Source of the DNA: Exaiptasia diaphana
Lineage: Eukaryota; Cnidaria; Anthozoa; Actiniaria; Aiptasiidae
Assembly: GCF_001417965.1 (NCBI RefSeq)
Contig: NW_018385813.1
Coordinates: 118,480 to 182,479 of the forward strand
Direction of reading: 5' to 3'
DNA length: 64,000 nucleotides
The position numbers and the translations under genes were made by a program. Position 1 is the stretch's first letter. Each line of letters starts with the position of its first letter. This document shows, in pieces, positions 37,842-50,702 of this stretch. Below the pieces are notes generated by a model, which ran no database searches, had not been told where the DNA came from, and worked only from the letters and a program-made list of their open reading frames with translations.

Positions 37842-40329
37842 ATGGCGGCCAGAATGTGGATGTTGAGAACAGTTCTCCAAAGAAGTTCGCCTCGTACTCT
37901 CCGTCCACGATGTATCCCGTCTTCACAAGCTATTTCAAAAGTATGTACAAATATTAGCAGCTCTAAATGTGTAATATGATTAACGTTTTGTACACCATTT
38001 TAGCTATTTTCAACATCATCTCATTCAAACTACACCGACAAGCCACGATTCCCGGGAGCAATAAACTGCGAATTTATAGAGGAAATGGACTTTGTTGATC
38101 CAAGTGATCCACAAGGGATTATTCCAGTGTATAGGGTTATGGATAGAAATGGAAAAATCCTTAATGAAGAGCATGACCCCAAGGTAAATGGCAACATATT
38201 TATTCAACGTATCAATGATTAATATATTCATAAAGTTTATCAAAATAGAAATTAAAGTTTACTTGAAATTTCATTTGAACATTCTTTGACTCATTCATTT
38301 AAATGAATGAATGAATTCACTTAATATGTTGTTTTTCAGCTTGACAAAGACATGATTGTTGACATGTACAAAAAAATGACACTTCTCAACACTATGGACC
38401 GTGTGCTATATGAATCCCAGCGGCAAGGCCGTATTTCATTTTATATGACAAGCTATGGAGAAGAGGGAACCCATTTTGGAAGTGCAGCAGCACTAGACCC
38501 AGAGGACTTGATTATGGGCCAATATCGTGAAGCAGGAGTCCTGATGTGGAGGGGTTTCACTTTGACAGAGTTTATGAGTCAGTGCTATGCCAATGAGCAT
38601 GATGTTGGCAAAGGACGTCAAATGCCTGTGCATTATGGTTCAAAGAAATTAAACTTTGTTACCATTTCATCAACATTGGCTACACAAATGCCTCAAGGTA
38701 TAATCAGAGCTTGGTTATGGCATCTGTTTTTTATAATTCAATTGGCCAAGCCAACTCAAACCATAATCACTTAATGGGAGCCTTGCTACATTACTAATAA
38801 CTTTATCACTTGTGTTATCTTTAGCTTCTGGTGCAGCATATGCCATCAAGAGACAGGGCAAACCTAATTGTGTTGTGTGCTATTTTGGTGATGGAGCTGC
38901 CAGTGAAGGAGATGCTCATGCAGCATTGAACTTTGCAGCTACTCTAGATGCACCTGTAGTGTTTTTCTGGTAAGAACTTTACATAGTCTTTAATAATTTC
39001 ATAAAACTTTACATAATATATAGTGAATATTTTTTGTTATAGTCGTAATAATGGATATGCAATATCTACCCCAACACATGAACAGTACAGAGGAGATGGA
39101 ATTGGTAAATATCAAATATTATTGTGATTTTCATGGATAATATGTTCTTGATGTTTTTTTTTCACTTAAGAAAACTCACTGCATGTTATACATTAGATTA
39201 ATTACCTTATAAGAGATAGAAACCTTACCTTAATCCTATCTTGTACATGTATTTACAGCTTGTAGGGGAAGAAGTTATGGGATGTTAGCAATAAGAGTTG
39301 ATGGCAATGATGTTTTTGCTGTGTATAATGTAACAAAGAAAGCAAGGGAAATCTCTGTGAGTCAACAAAGACCGGTGTTAGTTGAAGCAATGACATACAG
39401 GCAAGTACCCAACCTACAGGGTGTCCAGGGTTCTCGGTAGAAGCCGGCAACTGCCAAAAATCACCAGTTATAGCTTAGTTAATCCCTGGCTGCTTACGAA
39501 TTTATTTGCAAATTATTTGGCTGAATTTTTTTTATTTTGACATCTACTTTTATTTCTACTGAGAACCCTGGGTGTCTATGTTATGTTTATTTGATACCAT
39601 TATATTATGAAAAGATCTGTCTGTTATTATAAGCTGATGTAAGTTATGTGGTCTTGTAGGATTGGTCATCACAGCACAAGTGATGATTCGTCTGTGTATC
39701 GTTCACTTAAAGAAGTTAATTACTGGGATAAAGAGGATCATCCCATTTCTAGACTGAGGTACATACATCTAGATATATACATGATAATGGAAGCATAGTC
39801 CCTACTAGTCTTGTATGACATCATGAAGTGACTTTTGATCACTCGTCCCAGGACGCATTCACTCTTGCATGGAATGCCTGGGTACTAGGCTGTGGTAATG
39901 GTAATTTCATTTGCTAACACATGAGTGATCTCCCTAAATAAACAGATCTTTAGACTGTACTTATAAGCATCAGATTGCAATCAGTCATTGACAATGCATA
40001 AGTTTCACCACAGCTCATATCAAAATTTTACATGTCAATTTATAATAACAACAATAGCAATGAGATATTATATTTGCCTATCTAGATATTACATGGAAAA
40101 CAACGAATGGTGGAATGAAGAACTAGAGAAGGACTGGAAAAAGGAAGCAAGACTCCAAGTCATGAAAGCTTTCTCTGATGCTGAAAAAGCCCTTAAACCA
40201 TCAGTCAAAGAAATGTTTAAAGATGTGTATAAAGAAATGCCAAAACACATAGAAGAACAATGTAAAGAATGTTTGGAACATGTTGCCAAGTATCCTCATG
40301 AGTATCCAGTTGATATCTATGCCAAATAA
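37842..40329 (+). CDS. BCKDHA: Branched-chain 2-oxoacid dehydrogenase E1 alpha, mitochondrial
   Basis: The thiamine-diphosphate-dependent E1 alpha subunit of the complex that decarboxylates keto acids of Leu, Ile and Val. Eight exons. It starts [19 protein letters not shown], an arginine-rich matrix-targeting sequence without acids. Exon 2 gives [15 protein letters not shown] and [15 protein letters not shown]. Exon 3 gives [17 protein letters not shown] and [13 protein letters not shown]. Exon 4 gives the ThDP motif [20 protein letters not shown]. Exon 5 gives [20 protein letters not shown]. Exon 7 gives [15 protein letters not shown], the loop whose serines are phosphorylated by BCKD kinase to switch the enzyme off; both serines are present. 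The last exon ends [12 protein letters not shown]. It is full length for the family with no breaks. An AATAAA lies near 40980. Confidence 0.97.
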
Positions 40330-41253
40330 GCCATGTCTCAATGAATCAATGGTCCTCTGAAATGAAGGAGTACATATTTATCCATACATTTTAACAAGTG
40401 CACCAGTGGAACTAAGGTAATTTTTACAGTAAAGACACAGGGACTGGCAGTCAAATTATTGAGCGCTTCAATGGTTTTCATATTGAAATGCTAATTTTTA
40501 GAGGATGGCAGACATTAGAAGAAACAGCAAATTTAAGATATAAATAATTAAACTGTAATTTGTTTGCTCAGACATTGTTTCAAACTTTTGGATCATCTAA
40601 AATATTTGTTTGGCATTGTCTTCCACATTAAATTATTCACATCTGTCCACACAGGAAGGTTTCTTTCATTCAACTAAAGCATGTAGATCTTTAACTTCAT
40701 TGCATGTCAAAAGCTGCCAAAAGTAAAATTATTTTAGAGCATTGTGAACATCTAAGGTAATTATATTTTTATTACAAAACCATTGTGTCAATATTGAATG
40801 ATAATTAAGTGGTGTAAAGAAACTCTTCAATGGAATAAAGATTGGAAGGTTAGAATTTGCATTTGTATGAGAAACTAATATTGAATATACTGTAATATGG
40901 ATAATCTGATTGCTATAGTTTTGTCAGAGACAAGACATAATTTATCAGAAAATATTGTGAATTTATATTTGGTGCAATTAAATAAACACCTTATATTTGT
41001 TGTCTCACATTGTTTAATGCTTAAAATGTTTAATAATGAATGCAATCAAAATTTGTGTAAAGGAAGAATAAGAGCTGGAATGGGAGGAACTGAAGAACAA
41101 GCTATCTATCTGGGGTAATAACTTGTAAATTTAACATCAAGTCCAAAACTACTACTACATGATCTTGAACTAAAATATTATTTATTACAAAACAATCAAG
41201 TACAAAAACTATCAAAAATACCATTTTCACATTGTTTTAAAAAGTTTACAAGT
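40330..41253. other. Convergent intergenic region, BCKDHA / APMAP
   Basis: 3' UTR and flank of BCKDHA (AATAAA at about 40980) followed by the 3' flank of APMAP, which has a TTTATT (AATAAA on minus) near 41178. No exon or transposon recognised. Confidence 0.6.
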
Positions 41254-43807
41254 TTACAAGTTAAGTTTTCCAAGAAAAGGAGCTCTATAAGAACCTAAAA
41301 GAAGGTAATTGTCTTCTTCATGGACTTCGCTTGCTTCAGTTATCACTTTGCCACCAGGATCATGGAAGCTTCTCAGAATTCTCCCTGATTCACTAACTTC
41401 AATTATTAGGCCATATTTTGGAACAAACTTGGCGACCATCTCTTGGGGAATTATCTGATAAAATCAATTGTACATAATATATTGAGCAAATTAACAAGTA
41501 CATTGTAAATGTTATTAATCTTGGGTTTCCTGTGTATGGTCAAACACAAGTACACAGAAATCCCATATCATAAACAGTTTGCACTCTTCTAAAGTCTAAA
41601 GTAACTTTCAGCCTGCCTCTTTGGGTGGAATTGATCAGATGAGGTAGAAGAATTCATTTCTTTTGTCAAAATATATTAATACCTTTGCTAAAAACTTCCT
41701 AAGGAGTGGCTTAGGAGCAAGAAAGTCCAGCATGGCAAACGGTGCCTTTCTTACAGCACTTAATCCAACCCAATATCCACCACTACTGCTTTGGCGAATG
41801 TTGTCAGGAAGACCTGGGAGGTTCTCCATGAAAATCTCTACTTTGCCTTCATCTTTGCCTTTGATATAATACCTACGTTAAATATGAATACGTGAATTCA
41901 GGGACTGCAGATAAAAATATTTATGCAGCAAGAAGCAAGTTGGAAAATGACAACAAAGGAAAAACAAGAACCCCTCTTAGTGGGCCTACTAATTGTCACA
42001 AATCTGAACATCAAGTAATTCACTTGCATGATATACCTGCGTATTCTTGCTGCTGTTGTTTCAGCAACAAGTATGGAATCTCCTTCATGAGAAATTTGAA
42101 CACCATTAGCAAACTGGAGATCATCAAGAAGGACGTCAAGTTCTCCTGTCTTGTGATAAGCTAGAAGTCTTCCAGTTNCATCACCTTCTAAAATTGATAG
42201 CCTGAAGACATTCAAAAATGTAATTCCACAATGAAAAACGTTTACAATTGCATTATTACAATGACAGCAATGATAGTAAAATAGCAATAAGGCAACAATA
42301 TGATAAATCAAATCCAGCAGTGACAATCATAAATCTCAAAACTAAATGCTTAAAACATACTTATGATTGCGCCTATCCCACTTTGCACTAGAATCAGTGA
42401 AGTATATAGTGCCATGTCGATCAATGTCAAGATCATTAACAAATTTAAATGGTTCTCCATGTGCACCGGTTTTTGAAGACACAAGTGTGCTGACTGCCCC
42501 ACTTGAGACATCAACTTTGAGTAATCCCAGATATGCATCAGCAACGATCAGATTAACTCCATATCGATCAAATCTCATACCAAGAGGACGACCACAAGTT
42601 TGCTCCACATCAAGTGATCCTACAAACAAAGATGTCAATTCTTAACCAAAGAACAGCATTCAGAAGCAAGTTTAAAACTCTGACATTCATCCTTCAGAAA
42701 GATGTGATTATTTGTCTTAGAGGGCACATTTGTTACTTTCAGTGGATAACAGAAAAATAAGGATTTATGATGGCAACAATAATACTGACCACATGAAGGC
42801 ATAGATGTTCCTGTTCGCGCAACTTCAACAACTTTTCCATCTACAAACTTAACAATGCGACCATCTGCTAGCCCAGAATACACCACTCCTGATGAATCAA
42901 TTGCAAGGGATTCTGGGGCAAGTGCTTGTCCTTCATAAAGATGCTGTGTTTTGCNTAATTCTTCATTGGGTGCAAGAGGACCTTCAAGAGTGGGAAGTGG
43001 TTCGGGATAGCTGAAATAAGATAGTGAATGGGCCATGAAATGGAGGTCAAAGTTTATGAATAACATTATTACATCCTGAACAAACCTAAATGCCACTGGT
43101 TCTATAGGCGATGGTATTATAATAATGCCAGCAATCAATAATCCAAAGGTTACTAAGAGGATGACCAAACATGTTCCAAGCCAGGATCTAGAAGAAGAAA
43201 AAAAATAACTGTCAATGGTAAAATATAATTAACCATTTTAGGTTGGTTTTCAGAAAGTGATCAAGAGTTACTGTTTAGTAATAACAATGACAACTAGTTA
43301 CCCACAATGCAGCCATGATGCAGCTTAAATAGTATAATGTTTGTTGACTTTTGTTAAATTTTGCAAAAAACCTGTAATGCCCCAATCAATCATTTGTATT
43401 TTTGTAATTTAGACACAAAAGCTCTCATTGTGTCCTTATTTCCAAAGGTGTTAAAATTGATTGCGGTAACACGGAGCAANCGTAATGCGTTAAGCCTAGT
43501 TTTGTCGGTGGCCTAAAGCCTGCTAGTGTCTACATAAGACTTAATCGTACAAAACGGGTTTTTTAAATTCCTTTGAGGAAACTGGAACAATGGAAAAACC
43601 TGTTATTGGGCGACTAGGTGGCTTCTGACAATAATATGGACAATCGAGGCCTCAAAGTACGACTGTTAAGTCAAATTATGTATGCAAATGATAGGTTTAA
43701 AATATAAAAAACTTTGAATGCTAGAAACCATACCCTTTACTGGCTTGCTGTTCACTTTTCTTGCTGGTTTTTCCTCTATTACTCTCAGTATTCCTGTCTT
43801 TATCCAT
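41254..43807 (-). CDS. APMAP: APMAP-like six-bladed beta-propeller membrane protein
   Basis: A strictosidine-synthase-like/paraoxonase-like propeller anchored by one N-terminal helix. Exon 1 (start codon 43805-43807) reads MDKDRNTESNRGKTSKKSEQ, a short basic cytoplasmic end. Exon 2 gives LGTCLVILLVTFGLLIAGII, the signal anchor. Exon 3 holds PESLAIDSSGVVYSGLADGR. Exon 4 gives GRPLGMRFDRYGVNLIVADA and EPFKFVNDLDIDRHGTIYFT. Exon 5 gives LLAYHKTGELDVLLDDLQFA and NGVQISHEGDSILVAET. Exon 6 gives ENLPGLPDNIRQSSSGGYWV and the last exon ends HEEDNYLLLGSYRAPFLGKL. These are the family's repeated blade motifs, with the Asn/Asp of the central metal site kept. Vertebrate APMAP shows arylesterase activity; plant homologues make alkaloids. 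The physiological substrate here cannot be told. Two unresolved bases fall in coding exons. Confidence 0.92.
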
Positions 43808-44206
43808 TCTGCATACTCAATGAGGACGTGTCACGAAGAGAAGACACCACAGGAAGCCCAGCATAAAGAGTAAAAGTTCGAATGGACCAAGGGACGTTCA
43901 TTTGATGGATTTTTCTGCTATTTTTAACTATTGTTTTGATCATGTGAAATAAAATAAAAACAATTGAATTTAGATAATGAATTCAAAAATCAAGATGTCA
44001 AAATGACCAATTGGTCAAATAGTCACGTGAGTTAGCATTGAAAAATATATTCCAGAACTTTTTTTTGGCACTTATGGTAAAAAATATAAGAATTTGATTA
44101 TAAGCCCGTGCCTGAACGATCGATTTCTGGGAAGGATTTCAACCGGAAATGTGACTGAGTATAAAATATATCAGTCTGCTCTTCCTAAAGGGTAGTTTTG
44201 GCAATA
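43808..44206. promoter_or_regulatory. Divergent promoter, APMAP and MYND/DUF4470 copy 1
   Basis: 400 bp between start codons on opposite strands. TGGGCTTCCTGTG on the APMAP strand (43848-43860) lies about 45 bp before its start. On the other side, TTCTGGGAA (44125-44133) and ACCGGAAA lie 70-85 bp before the copy 1 start; the same pair recurs before copies 2 and 3. TATAAAATATA at 44160 may serve as a TATA element for copy 1. Confidence 0.6.
44125..44133 (+). promoter_or_regulatory. TTCnnnGAA (GAS/STAT-type) site, copy 1
   Basis: TTCTGGGAA, 82 bp upstream of the start codon, followed 8 bp later by the ETS-like ACCGGAAA. The TTC-GAA half-sites are kept in all three copies. Confidence 0.5.
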
Positions 44207-47200
44207 ATGACAGCCTACGATGAAAACGATGTCCCAATTTTGAATTTCCACAACCCTGCACAGACTACGTACTATCCTAATGGCTTATACACTTATGCCA
44301 TGGGCAATACCAGGAAACGTAGTATTACAGAACAGATAGGAACCACTAGAGAACAGCACCTTGATCTACTGTTTCTTGGCTGTGGTGATCTTAGAAATGT
44401 TCTTTGTACAGTATCCGAACTCTCACAAAGACGACCTCATCACTGTCCCAAGAGTATTGATATACACCTGAACGACTACGACCCCACGATATTGCCTCGC
44501 AATGCAATAATACTCGATATTATCGGGCATATAAACCCTGATATACCTGATGATATGGATTTCTTGTGGAATGTCTGGTACAACATGACTCTATCCAAGT
44601 CTGATGACGACAGGCTACGACAAGTTATCACATCCTTGATAAACAAAGACCAGAATGATGGGAATGGCATTGCACTGCGATTCCAAGACTCCAGAACTGA
44701 ACAGGAATGCTTAAGTGTGTGGAAAGACTGGCTTGAACTCAACCTGGACGTGGAAACCGTCAAAGAAGAAAGAAGAAGGTTTTCTGCACGAAAAATGTCA
44801 ATCAAAACAATGTGCCTATATGTATTGAAAAACTTACAAATACTGACGTCAGATGATCTTTTGGACGAGTCAAATCCGTTATATCCCGAGATAGAACATT
44901 GGTTNATGGAAGGTTCAACAAGCGCAACTGGAACGAGTGCTTCTGTCATCAACCCAACTTTAATCCGCCCGTTTACCCATAAATGGAAAGTTCACTATAG
45001 TTCTTGTCCCTTCAAAGGGTATTTTCCCTTCAAAATGTGAGTTATGTTTCTTTTTTAATTTACAGTTGTGCATTCCCAGAAGCGTCCTAACAAAGAGAAG
45101 TTTTCCCGTTACCGTCTGCGTAGGAGGCTACCATGTTGTCCTCTTATACGCGATTACAATGATCTCTTACTCAGCCCACCTCTTTTTCCAGGGCCGATGT
45201 TGAAAGATGTAAATCTTTAACGTCTGTTTGTAAAGAGATCCTCGCATTTTTGGTGAAACAATTTCAGCAGTTCAACAAGCAACACTCTATGAAGGTTTGA
45301 TGTAAACTATATCATTTTAACTTTACTAAAAGTGTTTATAACATAGAAGAAATTTCGCAACTGTAACCAATAAGAAGCAAGCTTTTGTTTTTTTTTTAGA
45401 TTAGTTTATGGTCCGGCGATGCTTTGTGGCTGTGCACCAGCGGATTACCAAGTGAAATGCTGTTTGACGTCATTGATACAAGTAATGTCAGTGATCACAT
45501 TGGGTTGTTGAATGTACTCATCTGTTGTGGACCAAGATTGAAAAGGTTTAGTTATCTGCACAACTACGTTTTCTTTTCTTCTTCTCAAACTCCTTCCCTT
45601 CCATCCTTTCATTTCATTTCTTCCCACTCCTTAATTACTCGACTCTTCCTTTTGCAGANCACTGCAATCGCAGCTACAGACGTCAAGCATTTTATGGTGC
45701 AGTATGTGCAAAAATATCCAAGAATACTACGATCGGTGTATTGGTATCAACACTAATCTTCTACCAACTGTCCTTGGTTTACACCTTGCTGTTGATTTGG
45801 ACATGGGAAATAGGTTGGGGAATAAATGAAGAATATAATAAAAATAACAGTTCATTTATATAAATACAGGTCGAAATCAAATGATCAAATCAAAGATTAT
45901 TGTCGAATTTCTTAGCAATGCAGTAGCACTGAGGGGCAGGATGTATTCATATCTAAAAAACGTTCTTTTGGGTTTGTAGGAAACTCCCCGATGACGTCTT
46001 ATCCAACGAGGAATGGCTTTATTGGGTGAAAGCAGAGACTGTTAGGACTCCTCTTACGCTGACAAGTTAGTTTTGAACGCATTGCACAACTTATAATGAG
46101 ACTTCTGACAAAACTAAAAATAATAAAAAAGACCATTAACTGCAAAAATTTTCATTTCCATTGTCAAAACGTCCTTATAAACTGATCCATAAAAAAGCTG
46201 CTCAGTTTGTTGACCCAGGAAAGCGTACTCTGTTAAACAATTCAGTGGTTTACTGAATCATAAAACATCGATTTCTTGAAGGTAAAGAAAGTGATATCAT
46301 AACAGCATTATGGTACCTGACAGAACGATGCTTTAATCTCATCGAAGAGCTGCATTTCGGTCAAAGGTACGGAGCTTCACTATCATCACCCCTAACCCTG
46401 CTCAGAATAATCCACCAGATGGGCCCACTTATCCAAGGAGGAGGTACGTTGGTATGTTTTCAGAATGTTTTCACTTTTATATCCTTTCAATCCTCTATTT
46501 TATTCATTTGCCGGTGATCTTGGCACCTTTGTCTAGCTCCAAGGATTTTCGACCTTTTGGAAACCAAACTGCCCAGTGGGTTTCACCGAGAGCATGGCTT
46601 TATGTGGAGATTGGTTAAATCCGTAGCAAAACAAGATGGCGGTAAGACTCTTGTCAAATAACACTGTAGACTTGAATTGACAGGAAAGTCCATAAGTAGC
46701 TTGTTTGTATTCCCAAGTTATTGATGAAATTAATCAGAACATTTGCCGGACTTACCAGGAAGACATCCCTGCATACTCGCCAAAACAACCACGATAAAAA
46801 AAAAACATTCAACACGTTTTGTTAGGGAAGTGACTTACGTACTCGCGAAAACTGTTCTTGTTCACCAGGTTCTGTTGTTGAGGTACAAGTCGACCGTCTT
46901 CAACTGTCAGTCACAGAAATGTTTAAGGACAAAACTCCAATTCCCAAGCTTGTTATATTTTCGGAAAAGCAACATCCATTTGATGTAAATACCATATTGT
47001 TACGCTATATACGTATCGTTTTTATAGCATTTCCAAATCTACCTAGTACGGAATGACACTGAAAATAGTACACGCGCACGAGCCATCTACCATTGTTGAC
47101 TGGATAGTCAAGAAAAGATTAAGCGTTTGCACGTATGAGATGCATTTATTTTCTTTAGTATCTTGTTTTGTGATTTTTCCTTTACAAATTCTGAAAGTAT

Positions 47201-49945
47201 CCTTTATCATGTCTATAGTTTCATATCAATCGTTGCAGATCCTTCTAAGTGGTGGTTTTAACTCCTGCCCAGTCATTAGCAATAGTATTCGATTTAATGT
47301 TAAGGAAGGAACCGTCACATTTCACATGCTAGAGAGCGACTGGAAAAGTATTGAACCAGAATCCTTGTGCAACATCGTTGAGTATAAAACTGGGATTCCA
47401 GTGTTTTGCTGCGGACCTTTCCTTCTTTTCGATGATAAGATTCGCCTTAAATATGTTGATCCCTTGGCGACATTTGGACTTCACGCTGTGCAAACATTCT
47501 GCATCGAAAATGATACTGCATCATCAAGTGCACTGTTAGAGGTAAGTTATTATACGCTTACATCTTTTGGTGGTTGTTGTTATTGTTGTTGTTGTTTTCT
47601 GTCATCGGTTTTTTGTTAGGTAGAAGCCTTAAACATCAAATTTGCGTGCCAGAACAAAATGATGGTTGTCCAATTTAGAGGGGTTACCTAGTCTCTTATC
47701 AGGGCATTTTTACTGAACTTTTTTTTTAATTAATTCTCAACGGTGGAGAGTCTCTTCAGTACCGACTCAATATTTGAATTCTCAATGTTCTTTATTGCTT
47801 ATTCAATTGATAACTGAGATCTTCCTGCCTCGACAGATTACCAAACTTGAAGAAGAAAACAGATCTTACACGGCAGAGCTTGAAATATTTGATGTAGACA
47901 AGTGCAATATTCTGAATATCAAAGACATGAAAACCCACTTCACTCCTGAAACATGTCCAACCGAGATTAATTTGCATTTTCCTAGTATTATTGGGTAAGA
48001 AAAAAGAAACCTTTTGCAATCCTTCGAATTGAAGTTTCCATGCATATTTTGGCCTGTTATGGTTGATTTCTGTTTTACATTTGTGTTTTTTTTAAATGTG
48101 TTAAATTGTTCATAGGTGTAAAATAACTTTCTCGTGTCCCGTCGTGTCGCATTCTTCAAAGTTCCAATTATCTAAAAAGCAAAAAAGAATAGTTTGTCGC
48201 ATTCCAAAGAAAGAACATTGGGTGACTGGAGAAATGGTGCTTCGAAACCCAGCACAAGTACCCTTTTACGCCATGGACAAGTGGGATACCAAGTCTGACG
48301 ATATAATGTTAGAAATTTGTTTACTCGTTCATTTACATTAGACTCATAGTTCTTTTTATCATTCATTCTATTCTATTCTATTCATTGCATCTATCTTAAT
48401 ATTTGTTAAATGCCCTGACTGGTATAGTTTATCATCATTCTTTGAAACTTACTCAGTGTTTACCTGTTAATTTCCAGATCGATTTGTGGTGCAATGTTTC
48501 GCAGCGGTCATGATTTGAAACTGAAATCTTTAAGGGCAACTGGTCCGCCATTTTATGCTCTTAGAGAGTCGATTCAAATCATTCTACAAGTGGAGCTAAA
48601 AGAACAGGTATTAGGGAAAGTTAGGATACTAAATCTCACCTAAGACCCTTGGTGTGATTTAAATTAAGGGATCACTGCTCAGGTTGATTCATATCCACCA
48701 TTTTATGGCAGTAAGAGTGAATGAATAAGAAGGAATGACAACACAAAACTGTGCGCAATTTGCTTGTTTGTTTTTCACCACATTGTAACTTTTAAAATTC
48801 TCGCAACGCAAACTTTAATCCACACCCTAATCAACCAGTTTGCAATGTCTAGTAGTGCGTGGTATATAGTACTGATAACGTATGCTAATTACAGTCTTCC
48901 CAGTTTGTGCATTCTGTCGAAGACGAGGATCACATACAAAGTCTCATCATGCAACCTCGCGATATCCTTAGCAAGATTGGTCTTATCATCAAAGTCAAAA
49001 AGCCCATTTACAAGTGGAAGAGCATACCTTACGCAAAATGTATATTCTATGATTGTAAACAGCATACTGATATCATGAATATCAATCCTGTAAAAGCTGA
49101 CAAAATGGCGCTAGACTTTTGGAAAGAAGCTTGTAATACTCGGAAAGTTCAGGCAGTACATAGAATAATAGCAGAACCAGGAGTAAGTATGCACTCAGTC
49201 AATTGGGATTAATGCTATCATTGGATCTGACCGTAAAATTAATTTTTTCCAGGAAATTGACCTGTTTCGTAGAATGCTGTACATCAACGCAGCCCGCACT
49301 GAACAAGAGAATCCAGCGGTATCTGTATGGAAGAGTGCCTTTATTTGTCCTCTCTACCCAAGGGATGGTATGCCTCATAAGGGTTAGTTATTTTGACCCT
49401 ATTCTAAAGAAACATGTCCACAGGATTTATTTTTTTTGATTGTTTTAGATGCAATGGCGAACCTGGTGGACTTACAATTGATTCACAAGAACTTAGACTT
49501 ACCTGAAGCCACAAATGTGGGAGGAACTTTTCCACCGGACCATACAAACCAGCGAGAAAACCTCGGTGACAAAACAGCTGAACCTGCTCATTGTGCATTT
49601 TGCCAGAAATTATCTACACATCTTAAGAGATGCAACAGATGCAATAAAGTGTCTTATTGTAATCATGAGTGTCAGACGCAGCACTGGAGGAAACAGCACA
49701 GACAGTATTGTTTAGTTTCTACTGAACGTGCACCAAGTAAAGGTTTATGCAGCCAAACCAAATCAATGAAAGCAGATCTACAAACATCCCTTGATTTGTG
49801 CTGCGCGTTTTGCAAAAACCCATCGAAAGATCTCAAGAAATGCACAGGGTGTAAGAAAGTATTTTACTGTAATCGAGAATGTCAGAAGCAGCACTGGAAA
49901 AAGGAGCACAAACTTGTGTGTAATAAACGCCAGGGACAAAATTAA
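44207..49945 (+). CDS. MYND-finger/DUF4470 protein, array copy 1 (two MYND fingers)
   Basis: A 15-exon gene of unknown function, about 1,100 residues. Exon 1 (44207-45036) starts MTAYDENDVPILNFHNPAQT and holds a DUF4470/DNAAF3-N-like region with LDLLFLGCGDLRNVLCTV (like motif I of SAM methyltransferases) and IHLNDYDPTILPRNAIILDI. Exon 2 is 45192-45294. Exon 3 (from 45400) reads LWLCTSGLPSEMLFDVIDTS. Later exons give NTNLLPTVLGLHLAVDLDMG, SSPLTLLRIIHQMGPLIQGG and GSVVEVQVDRLQLSVTEMFK. Exon 9 is 47239-47544. Exon 13 gives ILSKIGLIIKVKKPIYKWKS. The last exon (49449-49945) holds two tandem MYND fingers, CAFCQKLSTHLKRCNRC...YC and CAFCKNPSKDLKKCTGC...VC, each with the full C6HC pattern. Exon phases agree with copies 2 and 3. 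MYND domains bind proline-rich peptides. DUF4470 occurs in dynein assembly factor DNAAF3, so protein assembly or methyltransferase-like roles are only guesses. Confidence 0.88.
47231..47550 (+). repeat. Exon 9 block identical to 54701-55020
   Basis: 320 bp that I read as identical, base for base, in copies 1 and 2. It starts 8 bp before the exon (CGTTGCAG) and ends in the donor (GTAAGTTAT). Flanking introns are unrelated or strongly diverged. The exon codes SIRFNVKEGTVTFHMLESDW and DPLATFGLHAVQTFCIEN. Confidence 0.9.
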
Positions 49946-50702
49946 CTGTATAAACTATACCGGCCAAGAACGCTTGAATCAAATCTAAACGATATTGTCC
50001 TCAAAAGGAATGTCCCTAAATGCAGGTTTTACGCTCTGCTAAAAACGACTGATTCTTCATTTTGAATTGGTTTATAACAGTGGCGTAGCGAAAAAAAAGA
50101 ATAAAATATTTAAAAAAATAATGATAAACAAATAAAAAAAGAATCTTTATCAGTGCCCCTTTCATCCCAGGACTCTTAGCTTCATGCAGACGATATATAA
50201 TTCATTATACAATTTTGCATTTTTTTCGGTTAAACGTTCAGAGCTTCCTATTGTAGCTTTGTTATCTATCAAGATCATATTCAGTAGTGACTATTTATCA
50301 AATGTAGTCTCATCGGTACTGATGCACAAAACCAGAGCGTGAAGAGAGACTTTAAATTTGGATTTTGCCGTCAGCTAATTTGCACATTGATGACGTTTTT
50401 GGATTATTCCAACATTCTTTTGAGTCACTAACAATAATGCGCCTATCAATGTCTTGCCACAACGGGGGTAGTGCGGGGATACACAAGATATTGAAAGTAA
50501 ACATTAATTTAATAACCGTGACCCATTCCCAGAATATAGCGTCCGCCACTTTAAAAATACCAAAGGGCTGGGCCCTGGGGACGAGGTTGAGTCATTCATG
50601 CTGTCATCGAGGTATCATAGCGGAACGATTTCTGGGAACCCAACCGGAAAAGTAGCTGAATATATCCAAATACATGCAGTCTTTTAATCAGTTTTCTCCA
50701 TT
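49946..50702 (+). promoter_or_regulatory. Spacer and promoter between copies 1 and 2
   Basis: 757 bp with the copy 1 poly(A) region (AATAAA words near 50100) and the copy 2 promoter. The stretch about 50300-50420 resembles 57790-57890 upstream of copy 3 (shared words GTGAAGAGA, CTAATTTGCACAT, GATGACGTTTTT), so the duplicated unit included the upstream region. A GAS-type TTCTGGGAA lies at 50630. Confidence 0.6.
50630..50638 (+). promoter_or_regulatory. TTCnnnGAA (GAS/STAT-type) site, copy 2
   Basis: TTCTGGGAA, 73 bp upstream of the copy 2 start and followed by ACCGGAAA at the same spacing as in copy 1. Confidence 0.5.

Noticed and set aside
16084-40329. Mitochondrial gene neighbours as one operon
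   Set aside because: Genes lie on both strands with their own promoters and poly(A) signals.
25563-43860. TGGGCTTCCTGTG as a trans-spliced leader
   Set aside because: It is in genomic DNA at each locus with different flanks, and some copies lie in introns; a leader would not be encoded at each gene.
44476-44952. Long minus-strand open frame opposite exon 1 of copy 1 (also opposite copies 2 and 3)
   Set aside because: Shadow of the conserved coding exon on the other strand; no splice signals or family match of its own.
46868-46985. Apparent loss of a splice donor in array copy 1 after TPIPK (copy 2 shows AAGGTAGT, copy 1 AAGCTTGT)
   Set aside because: The family exon is longer: copy 3 continues IPMIVFLDQKDN and copies 1 and 2 continue in frame to a shared donor GAT/GTAAAT, so no donor is lost.
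48115-48345. Copy 1 exon 11 seeming to run into stop codons after SDDIMLE
   Set aside because: A donor at AT/GTTAGA (48308) gives the same phase as copy 3 (GA/GTAAGC) and joins cleanly to exon 12.
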